A DNA stretch of 64,000 nucleotides from Antitrichia curtipendula (lineage: Eukaryota; Streptophyta; Bryopsida; Hypnales; Leucodontaceae). The notes beneath the pieces were generated by a model. The model searched no databases and had not been told where the DNA came from. It worked only from the letters and a program-made list of their open reading frames with translations. The DNA lies in contig OX579641.1 of assembly GCA_951230915.1 (NCBI GenBank), positions 9,362,001-9,426,000 on the forward strand, read 5' to 3'. Below are positions 45,985 through 57,513 of the stretch, in pieces. A program made the translations under genes and the position numbers. Within the stretch, counting starts at the first letter, position 1. Every line of letters starts with the position of its first letter.

Positions 45985-46431
45985 TGTATTTATTTTTCTT
46001 TAGGAATTGAATGTGTTTCTGAAGTTTTATCAAAAAGTTTAGAAGCTTTTATTTGCTATCAACCTAGTCATGTATAATTGCAACTCATTGACTTTACACA
46101 ACGCAATCACTGCAAGTCTGACAATTCTTGACATCAGTCCTCGTAGTTACTGATGGATGTAGAATATTCCATATCATATCATCTAAGAATGAAATGATGT
46201 GGAATATTCTATACCATTTTGTCCAAGAAAGGGCAATCCTTCTCTCTGCTACTAAATGTAATGTAAAGCTGAAAATGGAATTGTGAGTTATTTGAAGAAA
46301 ACAAGGTGATTACAAAAAACAAGGCCTACATTAGTATGTATATTGATGGTAGTGAAGAGAATCTTATAAAGTAGAAACACCTATACCCAACCAAGATCTT
46401 ATACTCAACCTGTAGCATGAGTCTATTTTCA
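45975..46431. repeat. 460-bp dispersed repeat, second copy at 55795-56252
   Basis: The two copies are about 10 kb apart, in the same direction and visibly close to 90% alike. They share CATGTATAATTGC, AAATGATGTGGAATATTCTA and ACACCTATACCCAACCAAGATCTTATACTCAAC. They are non-coding. Both lie right after TTAA-element sequence, which suggests a composite unit. Confidence 0.8.
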
Positions 46432-46436
46432 ACTCA

Positions 46437-47490
46437 GGGGGTGCACTTAGTTCTACTACAACAAACCACGTGCAAACAAGTGGTTTCTAATCAACTAAAA
46501 TTTCAACCTAAAACTTTGAGCATTGTTTAATAATGACTATAGGTTTCTATTTGGCAAAATTTCCATCTCAAATAAAATATGAAATGATCTCTAGAAGAGG
46601 TTGAAAATAAACTAAAATGGCATGTTTTTCAACTCAAATAATTATAGAGAACACATTTAAGTGACCATTGAATCAATATTCAACTCAAAATGAGATTTCA
46701 ATAGAGAATTATCTTTACGAAATTTTTGTTCATTTTTTAGACAATTTTTTCTTATATAATATAGGGGTGTGATTTAAGTTATTTTTCAGTTCTACAGTGT
46801 ATCTTTTTACTTCAAAATTTGTAACTAATTATTATTAACAAATAAAAATATCAGTAACTCAAAACATAAACTTTTAAAGTAGGAAAATCTATTCAGAATT
46901 ATTTTATTTTGTTTTATTTAAAATGCAAAAAACAAATAGGGGGTCCAAAGTTTTGTTTGCACATGGTTTTTAATGGACATTCTAAGTGAACCTTGGGGAG
47001 TGCACTATATAGGAACACCATTGATCACGTGCAAACAAGCCCCTATTATTTGGAGGACAAGTAGGTAATTTTTTTAAATTTATGGGGGGCTTTTTTTACC
47101 TAAATTTCTAAAACTTGTTTATTTCATATACCCTATATTTTAGTTGAAAGTTTTTTGGGTGTTCATTTTTTATCCCCTATGTTCATTATAAATACAACAT
47201 AGTGGACAATGTTTTATTAAAATTTAGAAGGATAGAATGTACACTTTTTCACAAGAAGGTTTGCCTAAACATTACACTTGTACTTTGTAATTAACCTTGA
47301 ATGCTGAAATTGCAAACTATACTCATAGTAGAAACGCGGAATTACACCACTTGCAATGAAACAAATTGAATCTGAAATTTGAATCAAAACATAGTATTAA
47401 GAAAAAACAATGCAACAATATCATACAAGTTCAAGGTTTAGGTCTATAGACAATTTTCAAAATTGTGGTGTATGTGTTCACAAACACATA
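46437..47490. repeat. AT-rich DNA with a direct repeat
   Basis: The phrase GGGGGTGCACTTAG...CACGTGCAAACAAG near 46437-46483 returns as GGGGAGTGCACTAT...CACGTGCAAACAAG near 46997-47040. The flanked DNA is AT-rich and non-coding. This may be a small degraded element. Confidence 0.45.
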
Positions 47491-47492
47491 AC

Positions 47493-49890
47493 TCACCATA
47501 AACAAGTTTCCAAAAACAAAGGTTTGAACAATATGCTTGGTCCAGGGTTCAATGTCCAAGCAAAGCAAATCTCAAAACTCATATACGGAACTTGGACACT
47601 TAGGAACACTAAATTGATTCCTGTAAGAAAAATTCTACCGCGGACCTTTGTATCATCCTCAGCAAGAATTATTGAAATGGGGCCAGAGATTCCATGCACC
47701 GCTTTTGTATCAAGGTAAATGCTTGCAATTGAACTAAAAATTTCAACGTGCTCCCTTGGAATGAACAGAACTCCCTTTCTACTAGCCCTCCGAATACTAT
47801 CATAACTAGATCTTGCATAATTTAGGAAAAATAAATCACCTAAACAACAGCCTCCATAGATTCTCATGGCCTGGGAAAAACACTACGCACTACAAGAAAA
47901 TGGGGGTATAAATGATTTGTCCACAATGATTGCACCGACAACAATGACTTCAAAATGACTACAAAATGACTATTTTGCAGTCATTGTTGTCGGTGCAGTC
48001 ATTGTGGACAAGTCATTTATACCCCCATTTTCTTGTAGTGATGTGTTTTCAAAGTACCGATTCCCTGATTCTTTTCTATTCAAGTTATGTGTAACATCCT
48101 TCAAGAAGTCTCACAATGCATCCTTGCCTCCAAAGGCTCCGACCCTATGAGCACTGATAATATTGTTGCAGAATTTTGTGAGATTATTATTTGTACATGC
48201 GTTTTTAGCACTTTCACACATAGTCGACTCTTAACCTTCAATTGAACAACGCGTGTCCGAGCGTGCCAGTAGTGTAACTTCTATAACCGTAATTTTTTAG
48301 AAAGTTTCATAATATGTCTATTCACTTCTATGGCAGATAAGTACCCTAATCAAATTCCTCCAGCAGTGCTACGGTAACCTCTTTTTATGGGTGCATATTC
48401 CTCTCTTTGAACTCTAAGTCTAAAGTCGGTTTCAAGCGGTATGAGCGCATACATCGGGCAAGTTAGATTAGGGAAGGGCACTGCAAATATTGATATTTGA
48501 TGACATTTTTTGTGGCGGAAAGCACCCTTAACCTGCATTAAATTCCCTTGAAGATTAACTGCAATAGTGAGATGTGGTTCCGCGTATCACACTGCACCGC
48601 TGTAAGGGCCGTCAAGCAAACCAGTAATAACATAAGAATGACGTTCGTATTGCACATTTGGACCACAAAAGCCATAGCACAATAGACAACCAAAAGAGCT
48701 CTGATCCAGAGTTTGAGAAGTACCTTCTACGTCATTTGATGCAGTTCGGTTTGACCACAAGTGAAGATCAGATTGGGTAGATTGCAAACTTGGTACACTT
48801 GATTTGGTGGGGTGCCCAGGTCGACCCGTCCTAACTGGTTGTCTCCGAAATTGTTCTACATCTTCGACAACCTTTTGGTGTTTGAATCCACTGAGATGAT
48901 ATCTCAAATTAGCCTCCAAGAACCATCAATTCCCTATAGTAAGGACACTTAATCTTAAACCAATAACACCGGATGTCTTGTGCAGCTAAGTGTCCCAACA
49001 TTGCAAATTTCTTCACTCCTTCCGGAAGAGTAGCATTGATGGCCTCCATGATCTGAACCCCCTTTGCAATCAATTGCTTGTGATCCTCGAGAGTTACGGT
49101 AATAGGCTGCCCATTCTTAGATTCCTATTGCGGGTGATCCTCAAAATTCACGTTTTTAGCCACACAATAGTTTTTGACATGTGCTACGCTTATAATGTGC
49201 GATCGCCTGAAATTGTTGAACAAATTATTGATTTGCACTTTCGTGTGGTTAGTGCTGCCCCCTCCCCCCCCCCCGCAATCATTTTTGCACTTGGTGCACC
49301 ACAGTTTCACGACACCACAGCCATTTAGGTCAAAAGTCTTCACCCACCAGTCGTGGTCATCTAAGGCAACCTGCTTCAATTTAGCCCTTAACTTCTTCGC
49401 TCTCTCCAAATATCGATCGGTAACAGCAGTTGGGAGAAGCATAGACTGCAGAGGATTATTGTCAACCTCATCGGAGTTTGTATTGCCACTCACCCGAGAT
49501 GAGCCAATGGGTGGAGCAGCAAGATCTTCTCCTTCAACTTCAACAAATTGCATTGCTTCTTCTAGTGGAACCGCGTGTTCTGCAGTAGTTACAGTGAATG
49601 ACCCATCAAGGAGGCACTGCCGCTTGTTGCCATCACTGTCTGCTTCGTCAGCCGCCTTAATCACGTGAACTTCTCTCGGAAACCTGTTAAGCTGCTCCAA
49701 CTTCTTCCTCATGCACCTTCTATCTTCTATGTCCCAAAATTGAATGTCCACTCCAACACATTGTTCAATTCTAAAGACAATCTTAGTGCCTCCAAAGTGG
49801 AAGCTTCTCCAACGTCAAGCTTCTCAAGGTATTCTAGTTCAAATGCATTGGACTCTAACATCCATATTGTGACCTTCTTGACAGCCATGT
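47493..49890 (-). pseudogene. Decayed unknown gene with zinc-finger-like segments
   Basis: Minus-strand coding similarity to itself runs in order through several frames. An ATG at 49890 starts MAVKKVTIWMLESNAFELEY. A 208-codon frame follows (49125-49751, a Cys/His cluster WCTKCKNDC...FRRSHIISVAHVKNYC). After an in-frame TAG comes GQPITVTLEDHKQLIAKG...IRCYWFKIKC. After a frameshift comes NLRYHLSGFKHQKVVEDVE, and then further blocks down to 48350. The CACTA MITE at 47888 splits it from a last block (ARSSYDSIRRASRKGVLFIP). I do not recognise the family. The stops and shifts make it a pseudogene. Confidence 0.5.
47888..48040. mobile_element. 153-bp CACTA-type MITE, near-perfect palindrome
   Basis: It begins CACTACAAGAAAATGGGGG and ends in the exact inverse. 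The arms stay inverted copies over about 65 bp with a short centre at about 47955-47980, so the whole folds into one hairpin. Flanking triplets are ACG and ATG, a one-mismatch 3-bp target duplication. It is inserted in the decayed unknown gene. Confidence 0.85.
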
Positions 49891-51358
49891 GAACGCCAAA
49901 TGCGAAACCCTTCCCTCAATCCCTAACTAAAAGCATATGTAGGCTCAAACATAATCCACAACACAATCACCTAAACCGCTCACCAAATTGCAGTAGAAGT
50001 TCGCGACGAAACCCTTAACATGAAGCATTTGCAAGCAACGTAAGGCCTAAAACCTTGTGTTGTCCACGAATCTGTCGCTCGAAATCAAGATTTGAAAAAA
50101 ATGTGGGGCAAAACGAATCCGAAAACCTTCGGTGGCAGTCCTAACGTTTTCTCACTTAACTTGTGGTATTGGACGGAACACTCACTTATGCATCCAATGT
50201 TCTTCATCCATCCATTGTTAGGACATGGGATTCCACCCTTGGTACCTCCGTTATATTTATATTGTATTAAGTATAGTAGTGGAAAGTTCAAATTTTTGGA
50301 GGGGATTTGAAGGGGGGGTACTTTAGGAAAAAAAATCGATAAAATCTAGTAATATATAACACCCTTCATTGTTTATACTGACTAGTAGCCCATTATGTGG
50401 ATGCTAATTTACTTTGAATAATTGTCAAAAATTTAGGTCCAACACAATTAAAAATACCCTTCATTTGTTCGCACGCTAACATCAAAAAAAGGAGAATGTA
50501 CCCCCCAGGTTTGTATTCTTTCCTTCCAATTAGTGTGCCTTGTCTTAGAGATATCTTAGGCCTGCATAAATCGAATCCTACATAGATTTATAAGAATCCT
50601 AAGTAGATTCTAGGGACCTATGAAATCAAATGAGGTCAAAGTGGGGTCTTTTTTTATTCCCTTGTACCTAATAAAGAGACTAGGCTAGTTACTTTTCACA
50701 AAAAGTCAAACTTCTAAATTTGGATTTTTAATCCTTGTAGGCATTAAGTTGCCGCTAGATTTTGTTTTGTTTTTTGCATAGGAAAAAAGAGTGGGAAATT
50801 TTTCTTCCATCGAAAATGGCCTTCTAAAGCCAATGGCACAATCTTCATGTGATTTGGAATCTTTTTCTAGAAGTTAGAATTTGGACCACCATAGAAAGTT
50901 AAAAATTGATAATTAGGGTGAAAATCTTAAATGATAAGATTATTGTTTGAAAATGAGATGAGGTGGGTGCCTTGGAAGAACACATAAGGGCACCCCTTCT
51001 CCTCTTAAAACACCCCTTGTAGCTCATTTTTGGCACTTGACACCATTTTGGGTTCATTTAATTGACTTTTTGGCCTTTAGAGCCAAATTGTCAAATTTGT
51101 GTGCTTTGAGAGCATTTCAAGCTCCAATTGTTCACGCAATTGTTGTTGTTTTGACAAGATTTGAAGGATTTAGGAATTCCTTCAAAACTAACAACTTGTT
51201 TGGTGGTTGTTGGACTGTATATTCTAACTTGTTGAAGTTTTCATTGAAGTTTGGAATTTATTTGTTGGATTTACTAATCCTAGAATACCTTCCCTCCGTA
51301 CCTTGGCAATGCCACTTTGAGGGGCTTCAAGTGTGGTTTTTGTTAAGAGTTTTGTCTA
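49891..51358. other. Intergenic DNA, no gene seen
   Basis: A few short frames on both strands (for example 50085-50310) have no recognisable content. Confidence 0.4.
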
Positions 51359-52240
51359 TTAAACCCTAAAGGACCAACACGCATTTTTTGGCAATATAGA
51401 AATTTTGGGCAGGTACCTATGACTAGAGATTTTCATATTTTTGGCTAAAATTTTAAATAAAAGTTGTGTGCAAGGAATATCTTTCATATGCACTAAATTT
51501 CATGACATTTGGAAATACGAGTCAAAAGTTATGGCCTAATATGTTACTTTTTTTTCCAATCGGGCAGTCCGGGCAGATTTGTTTAAATCACTTTTTTCAG
51601 AAACAAAAATTTGAATTTGGTATTCTAGAGTTATATATATGTAAAAAACTTTGAATCATTCCATTTTGACTAATGAGTCAAAAGTTATGAGGAGTTTTAA
51701 ATTGCGAATAGTTGTGGATTCTCTATTCTAAAATAAACTTTGAAGTCCTTTATCTTACTTAATTTTCAATAATTTTGAAAAAATTAAATCATAGGATGTA
51801 GATTGTTTATTTCAACATTTCAGCCATTGGGATTGGCATTTTTCAGTTCCATAACCAAATTCTTAACAATTTTGTATTTTGAATCATTCTCTACTTCTTT
51901 CTACTTACTATTTTTTTCCTATATACTTGTCTAGGAAAAAGAATCCAAAGAACCACCACCATTTAGGACATTTTTTCATAAAAAAGTGAGCTTGTGAAGT
52001 GCAGCTGCCCTGTTTTTTGCAAGGCCAAAAAAATGATTTCAGGGAATTTGAATGCTTATATCTTGCAATCCACACGGTGAAAATTTTTGAAATTTTAACC
52101 ACATGTTTTTTAGACAATATACTACAAGATCCTACAATTACATGTGTCAAAAAAAAATTCAAAAATTTGGTATTTGTACTAAAAATGGCAATTCTTGAGC
52201 GTTTTTGGTGAAAACATAGTCATGGAACTTTAGGGGTTAA
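51359..52240. mobile_element. TTAA-bounded TIR element, copy 4 (opposite orientation)
   Basis: The ends are TTAAACCCTAAAGG and ACTTTAGGGGTTAA, 882 bp apart. The interior is inverted relative to copies 1-3. Its right end abuts an inverted fragment of the formate-tetrahydrofolate ligase gene precisely at the TTAA. Confidence 0.8.
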
Positions 52241-52475
52241 GCAGGACCTGCAATACTGAAGGGCAATTTGATATGGACGATGCAAAAAACAAAACTAAAG
52301 CAATGTTGAATGGATATAGTGATAAGCCCAAAGATAATCATCCATTGATACAGCCATTAGGTTACCCAAATCATACTCTTAACTCCTAAAATGACCAACG
52401 GGTCTCCTCCCTCCAAAATCACCTCCAAAGTCCAAAACTATTGTTTTTGAAATAGAAGTATAATTTTCTTTAGAA
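52239..52475 (-). pseudogene. Inverted fragment of the THFS gene (intron 1 end and first bases of exon 2)
   Basis: Read on the minus strand, this matches 29815-30030 of the ligase gene. Shared words include the exon 2 start and splice site (CAGGTCCTGCTT), ATTGCTTTAGTTT, ATCAATGGATGATTAT, GGGCTTATCACT, ATGATTTGGG and GAGGTGATTTTGGAGGGAGG. The copy carries many substitutions and is non-functional. Confidence 0.85.
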
Positions 52476-52657
52476 TTATTTTTTGAAAAATTTAGCCATA
52501 GGATCTTTTTCACCACTATCAAATTAGTCTACTCTAGAATTTTCAAAGACGATGATCATAGAGATATTGAAATATCTTCAATTAAATTTCATTTTTCAAA
52601 TAAAGAGCAGTTGTCCACCTTTGATTGGCTAAATTTCTCTCCCAAGACAATCCACAG

Positions 52658-52907
52658 CATTACAAAAAATATGAGGCCTCCGGAAGGCCGTTAAGCCTGG
52701 ACCTCGTAGTGATACTACGGAGTTTTTTTTCCAAAAAAAAAATTCAGAAACTGAAATTCTGACGTGGTCGAAGTTCCACGCCAGCGCTGACGTCAGCGCC
52801 ACATCAGCGTGACGTCACTTTTCAATTTTTTTTTTTCCGTAATATCACCCGCGGGTCCCGAAAATCAGCACTCACGGCCTTGTTGAGGCCTCATATTTTT
52901 TGTAATG
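52658..52907. mobile_element. 250-bp MITE with 23-bp inverted ends
   Basis: It starts CATTACAAAAAATATGAGGC (continuing CTC) and ends in the exact inverse. The second parts of the arms (GGCCGT) also match. The core is GC-rich with palindromic GCTGACGTCAGC and GTGACGTCAC words. No target duplication was obvious, so the superfamily is unassigned. Confidence 0.85.
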
Positions 52908-53030
52908 TGAGCATTTCTTGAAGTGTTTGACTTTGAAAATTCACCTAAAACAGCATTTTTGCCCTTTGGGGAGGAGCCCATGTTCAATTCTTGAACGTCT
53001 GACAAAACTAAGTGAGACTTGGTTCGTGCC

Positions 53031-53230
53031 NNNNNNNNNNNNNNNNNNNNNNNNNNNNNNNNNNNNNNNNNNNNNNNNNNNNNNNNNNNNNNNNNNNNNN
53101 NNNNNNNNNNNNNNNNNNNNNNNNNNNNNNNNNNNNNNNNNNNNNNNNNNNNNNNNNNNNNNNNNNNNNNNNNNNNNNNNNNNNNNNNNNNNNNNNNNNN
53201 NNNNNNNNNNNNNNNNNNNNNNNNNNNNNN
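53031..53230. other. Assembly gap (200 N)
   Basis: A run of exactly 200 undetermined bases. Frames drawn across it are meaningless. Confidence 1.
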
Positions 53231-53898
53231 TAAAATTCAATAATAAAACTCACAGACAATTACAATTGTTAACCTTAATGGAGGTAGAACATGTCTTAGC
53301 TTATGAAGTTTGAGAAAACATTAATATTTAAGTACCATCATTATATATATTGTATAATGATACATTCATTATTGAACACAATGACATTACTTCTTATTCC
53401 ATGTAGTTCTAAAATAAAATATATCTATTTTCAATCAAAGCATGTCTAATTGTTTTTCACTTTTTATATTTTTAATCAAGTCACTCTCATTTTACTTTCA
53501 TAAAATCTATTTCTTTGTAGTATTCATATTATTTTATTTTTACTTTTTTAATCACTTTTTTTTAATCTTTTACTTTGATTCTGAAGATTTTATTTTATCT
53601 TTTACTTTGATTCTCTTTTCATTTTGCTAAATCTCAAAGCAACCAAACAAATTTAAAAAAAAATGTTAGGATGGTTTGCCAAAAATCTTACAAATCCTTT
53701 GATAACAAATCTCAATGTTATTTAACACTTTGCCATCAGATAAAATTTGATGCCCAAATGAAGGATTTGCTTCAATGATATTTGTAGAAATGAAGGTTGA
53801 AGATGTTGTTTTGTCGACCATGAATCCGCAAAGGGTATGGGATAATTTGAAAATGAAGGCTTGACCGCAAATTGTCAAAATGTCAAAATTATGTTTGA

Positions 53899-54240
53899 TG
53901 CAAAATTTTAGACCTCATTTAATCACAGTAGAATAACTTTTTTCAAAAAAATTTGAACTAAGAAAAGTTAGTAAATCAATCTAAATTTCATCTGCAAATT
54001 TTTTTTTGGTATTTTAAGCCTCCAATAAAATTTTATGGACAAAATTTAGAGAGGATGTTTAAAAATGTCAAAGAAAATGTTCCTTCTAACCCCTCTGAGA
54101 TTTGTCCATAACTTTTGATTGGAGGCTCAAAATCCCAAATGGATTTTGGAAATGAAGCTAAACTTTATTTTTCAACTTTTTTCAGTTCAAAGTTTTTGAA
54201 AAATGTTATTTTGCTATGCCTAATTGAGTTCTGAAATTCT
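53899..54240. mobile_element. Fold-back MITE, copy 4
   Basis: The arms TTTTAGACCTCATTTAATC and, inverted, CTAATTGAGTTCTGAAA continue inward with AAGCCTCCAATAAAATTTTA and its inverse. It has the same arm structure as the copies at 11361 and 15727, and lies immediately beside a TTAA element. Confidence 0.75.
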
Positions 54241-54243
54241 CCT

Positions 54244-55623
54244 TTAACCCCTAAAGGACGAGCATGTATTTTTTTGTCCATATAGAAATTTCGGGCAGGT
54301 ACTTGTTACTGGAGATTTGCATGTTTTGGGATGAAATTTTAATAGAAGGTGGGGACAAGGAATATCTTTCATACGCCCTAAATTTCATGACATTTGGATA
54401 TGTGAGTCAAAAGTTATGGCCTATTGGAGTTATTCGTAAAGTAAACCTGAGTTTAGAGGTAAAACTGGGGTTTGAACCCCTGCTTTATGTAAGAAAGCAG
54501 GTGAAAAAGTTAAAAGCTCGCGCAATCAACACTAGCAAAACAAAACTTGGGACCAAACTTTCTTTCGCATCGAAATGGTGCCTAAAAAAGTTTGGACCTG
54601 AGTTTACCTGTCACAGAAGTTGTACATTGACAATTTGTGAGAATGGAGGGCGGAGAGGTTGTTTTTATAATGAAATCCATTGTTCTTTATGAACTCTCAA
54701 AGGATATGGGTTTATTTTAAGATTGAGCTCCTCCAAGCTCTTACAAGTTACTTACAACTCCAACCATTTACATATCCCATATGGGTTGCTTTACCTCCTT
54801 TCACCAATTTGTATAAGAGCTTGTTTAAAACTGGGTACCAAACTAGGGATGATTGTACAAATAACTCCATTAAGATACTTTTTTCCACGGCCGGGCAGTC
54901 TGGGCAAATTTTTAAAAATCACTTATTTCAAAAAAAAAAAATTGAAATTGTTTTTTCTAGAGTTATATATATGTGGAAAGCTTTGAATCATTACATTTGG
55001 ATCAATGAGTCAAAAGTTATGAGGAGTTTTAGTTTGCAAGGCAGTTATGGATTTTCTATTCTAAAATAAACTTTGAAGTCCTTTCTTTTACTCAATTTTT
55101 ATTATTTTTTGAAAAAGATAAAATCATAAGATGTAGGTTGTTTAATAAAACATTGCAACCATTGGGATTGGCATTTTTCAATTCCATAAATAAATTCCTA
55201 ACAATTTTGTATTTTGAATCATTCTCTACTTCATTCTACTTACTATTTTTTTCATATATGCTATACAATTATGAATGATGTGAAATTTTGAAGCATATAG
55301 CTAACTTTCCTAGGAAAAATTATTTGAAGAAGCACCACCATTTTGGACATTTTTCTTTAAAAAGTGAGCTTGTGAAGTGCAGCTGCCCTATTTTTTGCAA
55401 GGCCAAAAAAATGATTTCAGTAAATGTGAATGCTTATATCTTGCAATCCACGCAGTGAAAATTTTTGAAATTTTTACCACATGTTCTCAAGTCATCATAC
55501 TACAAGATCTTATGGTTATATGTGTCAAAAAATTCAAAAATTCAAAAATCTTGTACTTTTATTAAAAATGGCAGTTTTGGAGCGTTTCTGGTGAAAACAC
55601 AGTCAAGGAACTTAATGGGTTAA
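54244..55623. mobile_element. TTAA-bounded TIR element, copy 5, with nested insertion
   Basis: It begins TTAACCCCTAAAGG and ends ATGGGTTAA. It is colinear with copy 4 on both sides of a 445-bp insertion (54425-54869). Without that insertion it is 935 bp, the family's normal length. Confidence 0.8.
54425..54869. mobile_element. 445-bp element nested in the TTAA element
   Basis: Comparison with copy 4 shows extra DNA between GGCCTA and the ACTTTTTTCC block. Its ends are TGGAGTTATT and AATAACTCCA, a perfect 10-base inverted repeat. It contains a GGGGTTTGAACCCC palindrome and no convincing coding frame. The target duplication is unclear. Confidence 0.65.
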
Positions 55624-55794
55624 ACACACTTCCTCATTTTGATTTAAATATGAGCCATTCAAGAGCTGCAAAATTTTTTAATGTACATATTCCACATGGA
55701 TTATTTCACCTCCTACCTCCCCATATGTATATAAAGAACTTGATTTCACAATTTTGAGCACAAATTATGAATGGCTTGGGAAGCAAAGGAAGAA

Positions 55795-56252
55795 ATTTTT
55801 GTTGTATTTATTTTTCATTAGGAACTGAATGTGTTGTTGAAGTTTTATCAAAAAATTTAGAAGTTTTTTTTTGCTATCAATCTTGTCATGTATAATTGCG
55901 ACTCACTGACTTTACACAATGCAATCATTGTAAGTCTAATAATTCTTGACATTGGTCCTCATAGTTACTAATGGATGTGGAATAATCCATATCATATCAT
56001 CCAAGGATGAAATGATGTGGAATATTCTATTCCATTTTGTCCAAGAAAGGACAATCCTTCTCTCTGCTACTAAACGTAATGTGAAGCTGAAAATGGGATT
56101 GTGAGTTATTTGAAGAAAACAAGGTGATTACAAAAAACAAGGCCTACATTAGTATGTATGTTGATGGTAGTGAAGATGATTTTATAAGGTAGAAACACCT
56201 ATACCCAACCAAGATCTTATACTCAACTTGTAGCCTGAGTCTATTTTCAACC
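55795..56252. repeat. Second copy of the 460-bp dispersed repeat
   Basis: Direct-orientation partner of 45975-46431; see there for shared words. Confidence 0.8.
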
Positions 56253-57513
56253 ATGGTTGATATAGGTTTCCAACTGAATCTTGGAATGCGTTTTTTTCTC
56301 CTTTTCAAGGTTGGAACTAATTAGGTGATGATACATGTTCTAAAGTAGTGAGCAAGAAAATAGGAAGTAATGAGCAGAAAAGTAGTTCATGAATTATTGG
56401 AATTAAAAGACTCTAAACATTGGCTATAGGCTCAGATTACTTTTTGGCTCCCTAAAAACACAGTAATTTCAATTTTGGAAACAAAATTACGCAAAAGTTG
56501 TCGTCTCCATATTTCCTATCTTTATATAAAGGAAAATTATATATGCATCCCCTCATACTACTCATCATGTGTTGCAAAATCGCTTAAATCATCAGATATG
56601 GATATTTCTACCTTAGTTCACTTATAATTCACTAGTTAAAATTTGAATAGGTCTTCACCTGGGTCTTTAAAAGTTGGCCCTTTTCTTTTCTTTTTGTTTC
56701 AAATACATTGTTCATCACTAGTTTAACTTCCAAACGTCCAAAGTCTTCTCTAAAATTCACATTTTGAAAAAAAATCATCATAAAATATATTTGGAAGAAT
56801 CTTTTGGAATTCAAATACAAATGAAAGTTATAGATTTTGAGTTTTAGATTCCATCCATAAGGTTGGATTTACCAATGCTATCACCAATTTATTTTTTATA
56901 AATTAAAAAAATAATAATTAGAATTCCTTTTGAATTTGATTGCAAGCAAAATATTATCATTTTTTTAGTACAATTTGTTGGAACATATTTGAAGTGAGAT
57001 TCTCTTTACACAATGATTTTTTGAAATTTTTGTGTAGTTTACATCTATGAATGTCATTTTTGCAAATCCAATTTTGAATTAGAGTCAATGCAATTTTGGC
57101 TTGGTCAATTGCTTGACATACTTCCACTTTTGTAATTTTAGAAAAATGTGTATTCAAGCAACACCAAATCTAACCATTAGAAATGCTTCGACTTCAACAT
57201 TCACATTCAAACTCGGCATTCAATTGCACAGAGTGATCAACAAAGTTGGGACTCGGAAAGGCTCCGTTCAAATTTCGCAACACTGGGGTTGCTGCACTTA
57301 TGATCAGAAAGCACTACAACAGATCGACTCGCAAGGGAGAATTTCAAACGAAGCAGCAAACACTTCACAATTATACTATACAAGAGAGAGGATTCGAAAT
57401 GTCTTCTGTGGCAATTGTGCAGATCTACAATCACAACTGTCACTCCTGACATGGGGGCTGTAACGACAATCAAAATGGGAGGGAGCTCTTTGATGGGGAT
57501 CAATCACAACTAG
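56253..57513. other. AT-rich intergenic DNA and 3' flank of the LCIB-type gene
   Basis: No gene is supported. Frames at 57101-57503 lie in the likely 3' untranslated region of the minus-strand gene that ends at 57514. Confidence 0.45.

Noticed and set aside
52918..53313. Open frames crossing the N gap
   Set aside because: The unknown bases translate to X and create false frames.
57101..57503. Plus and minus frames 3' of the LCIB-type gene
   Set aside because: They lie beyond the gene's stop codon, have no domain, and overlap each other on opposite strands.
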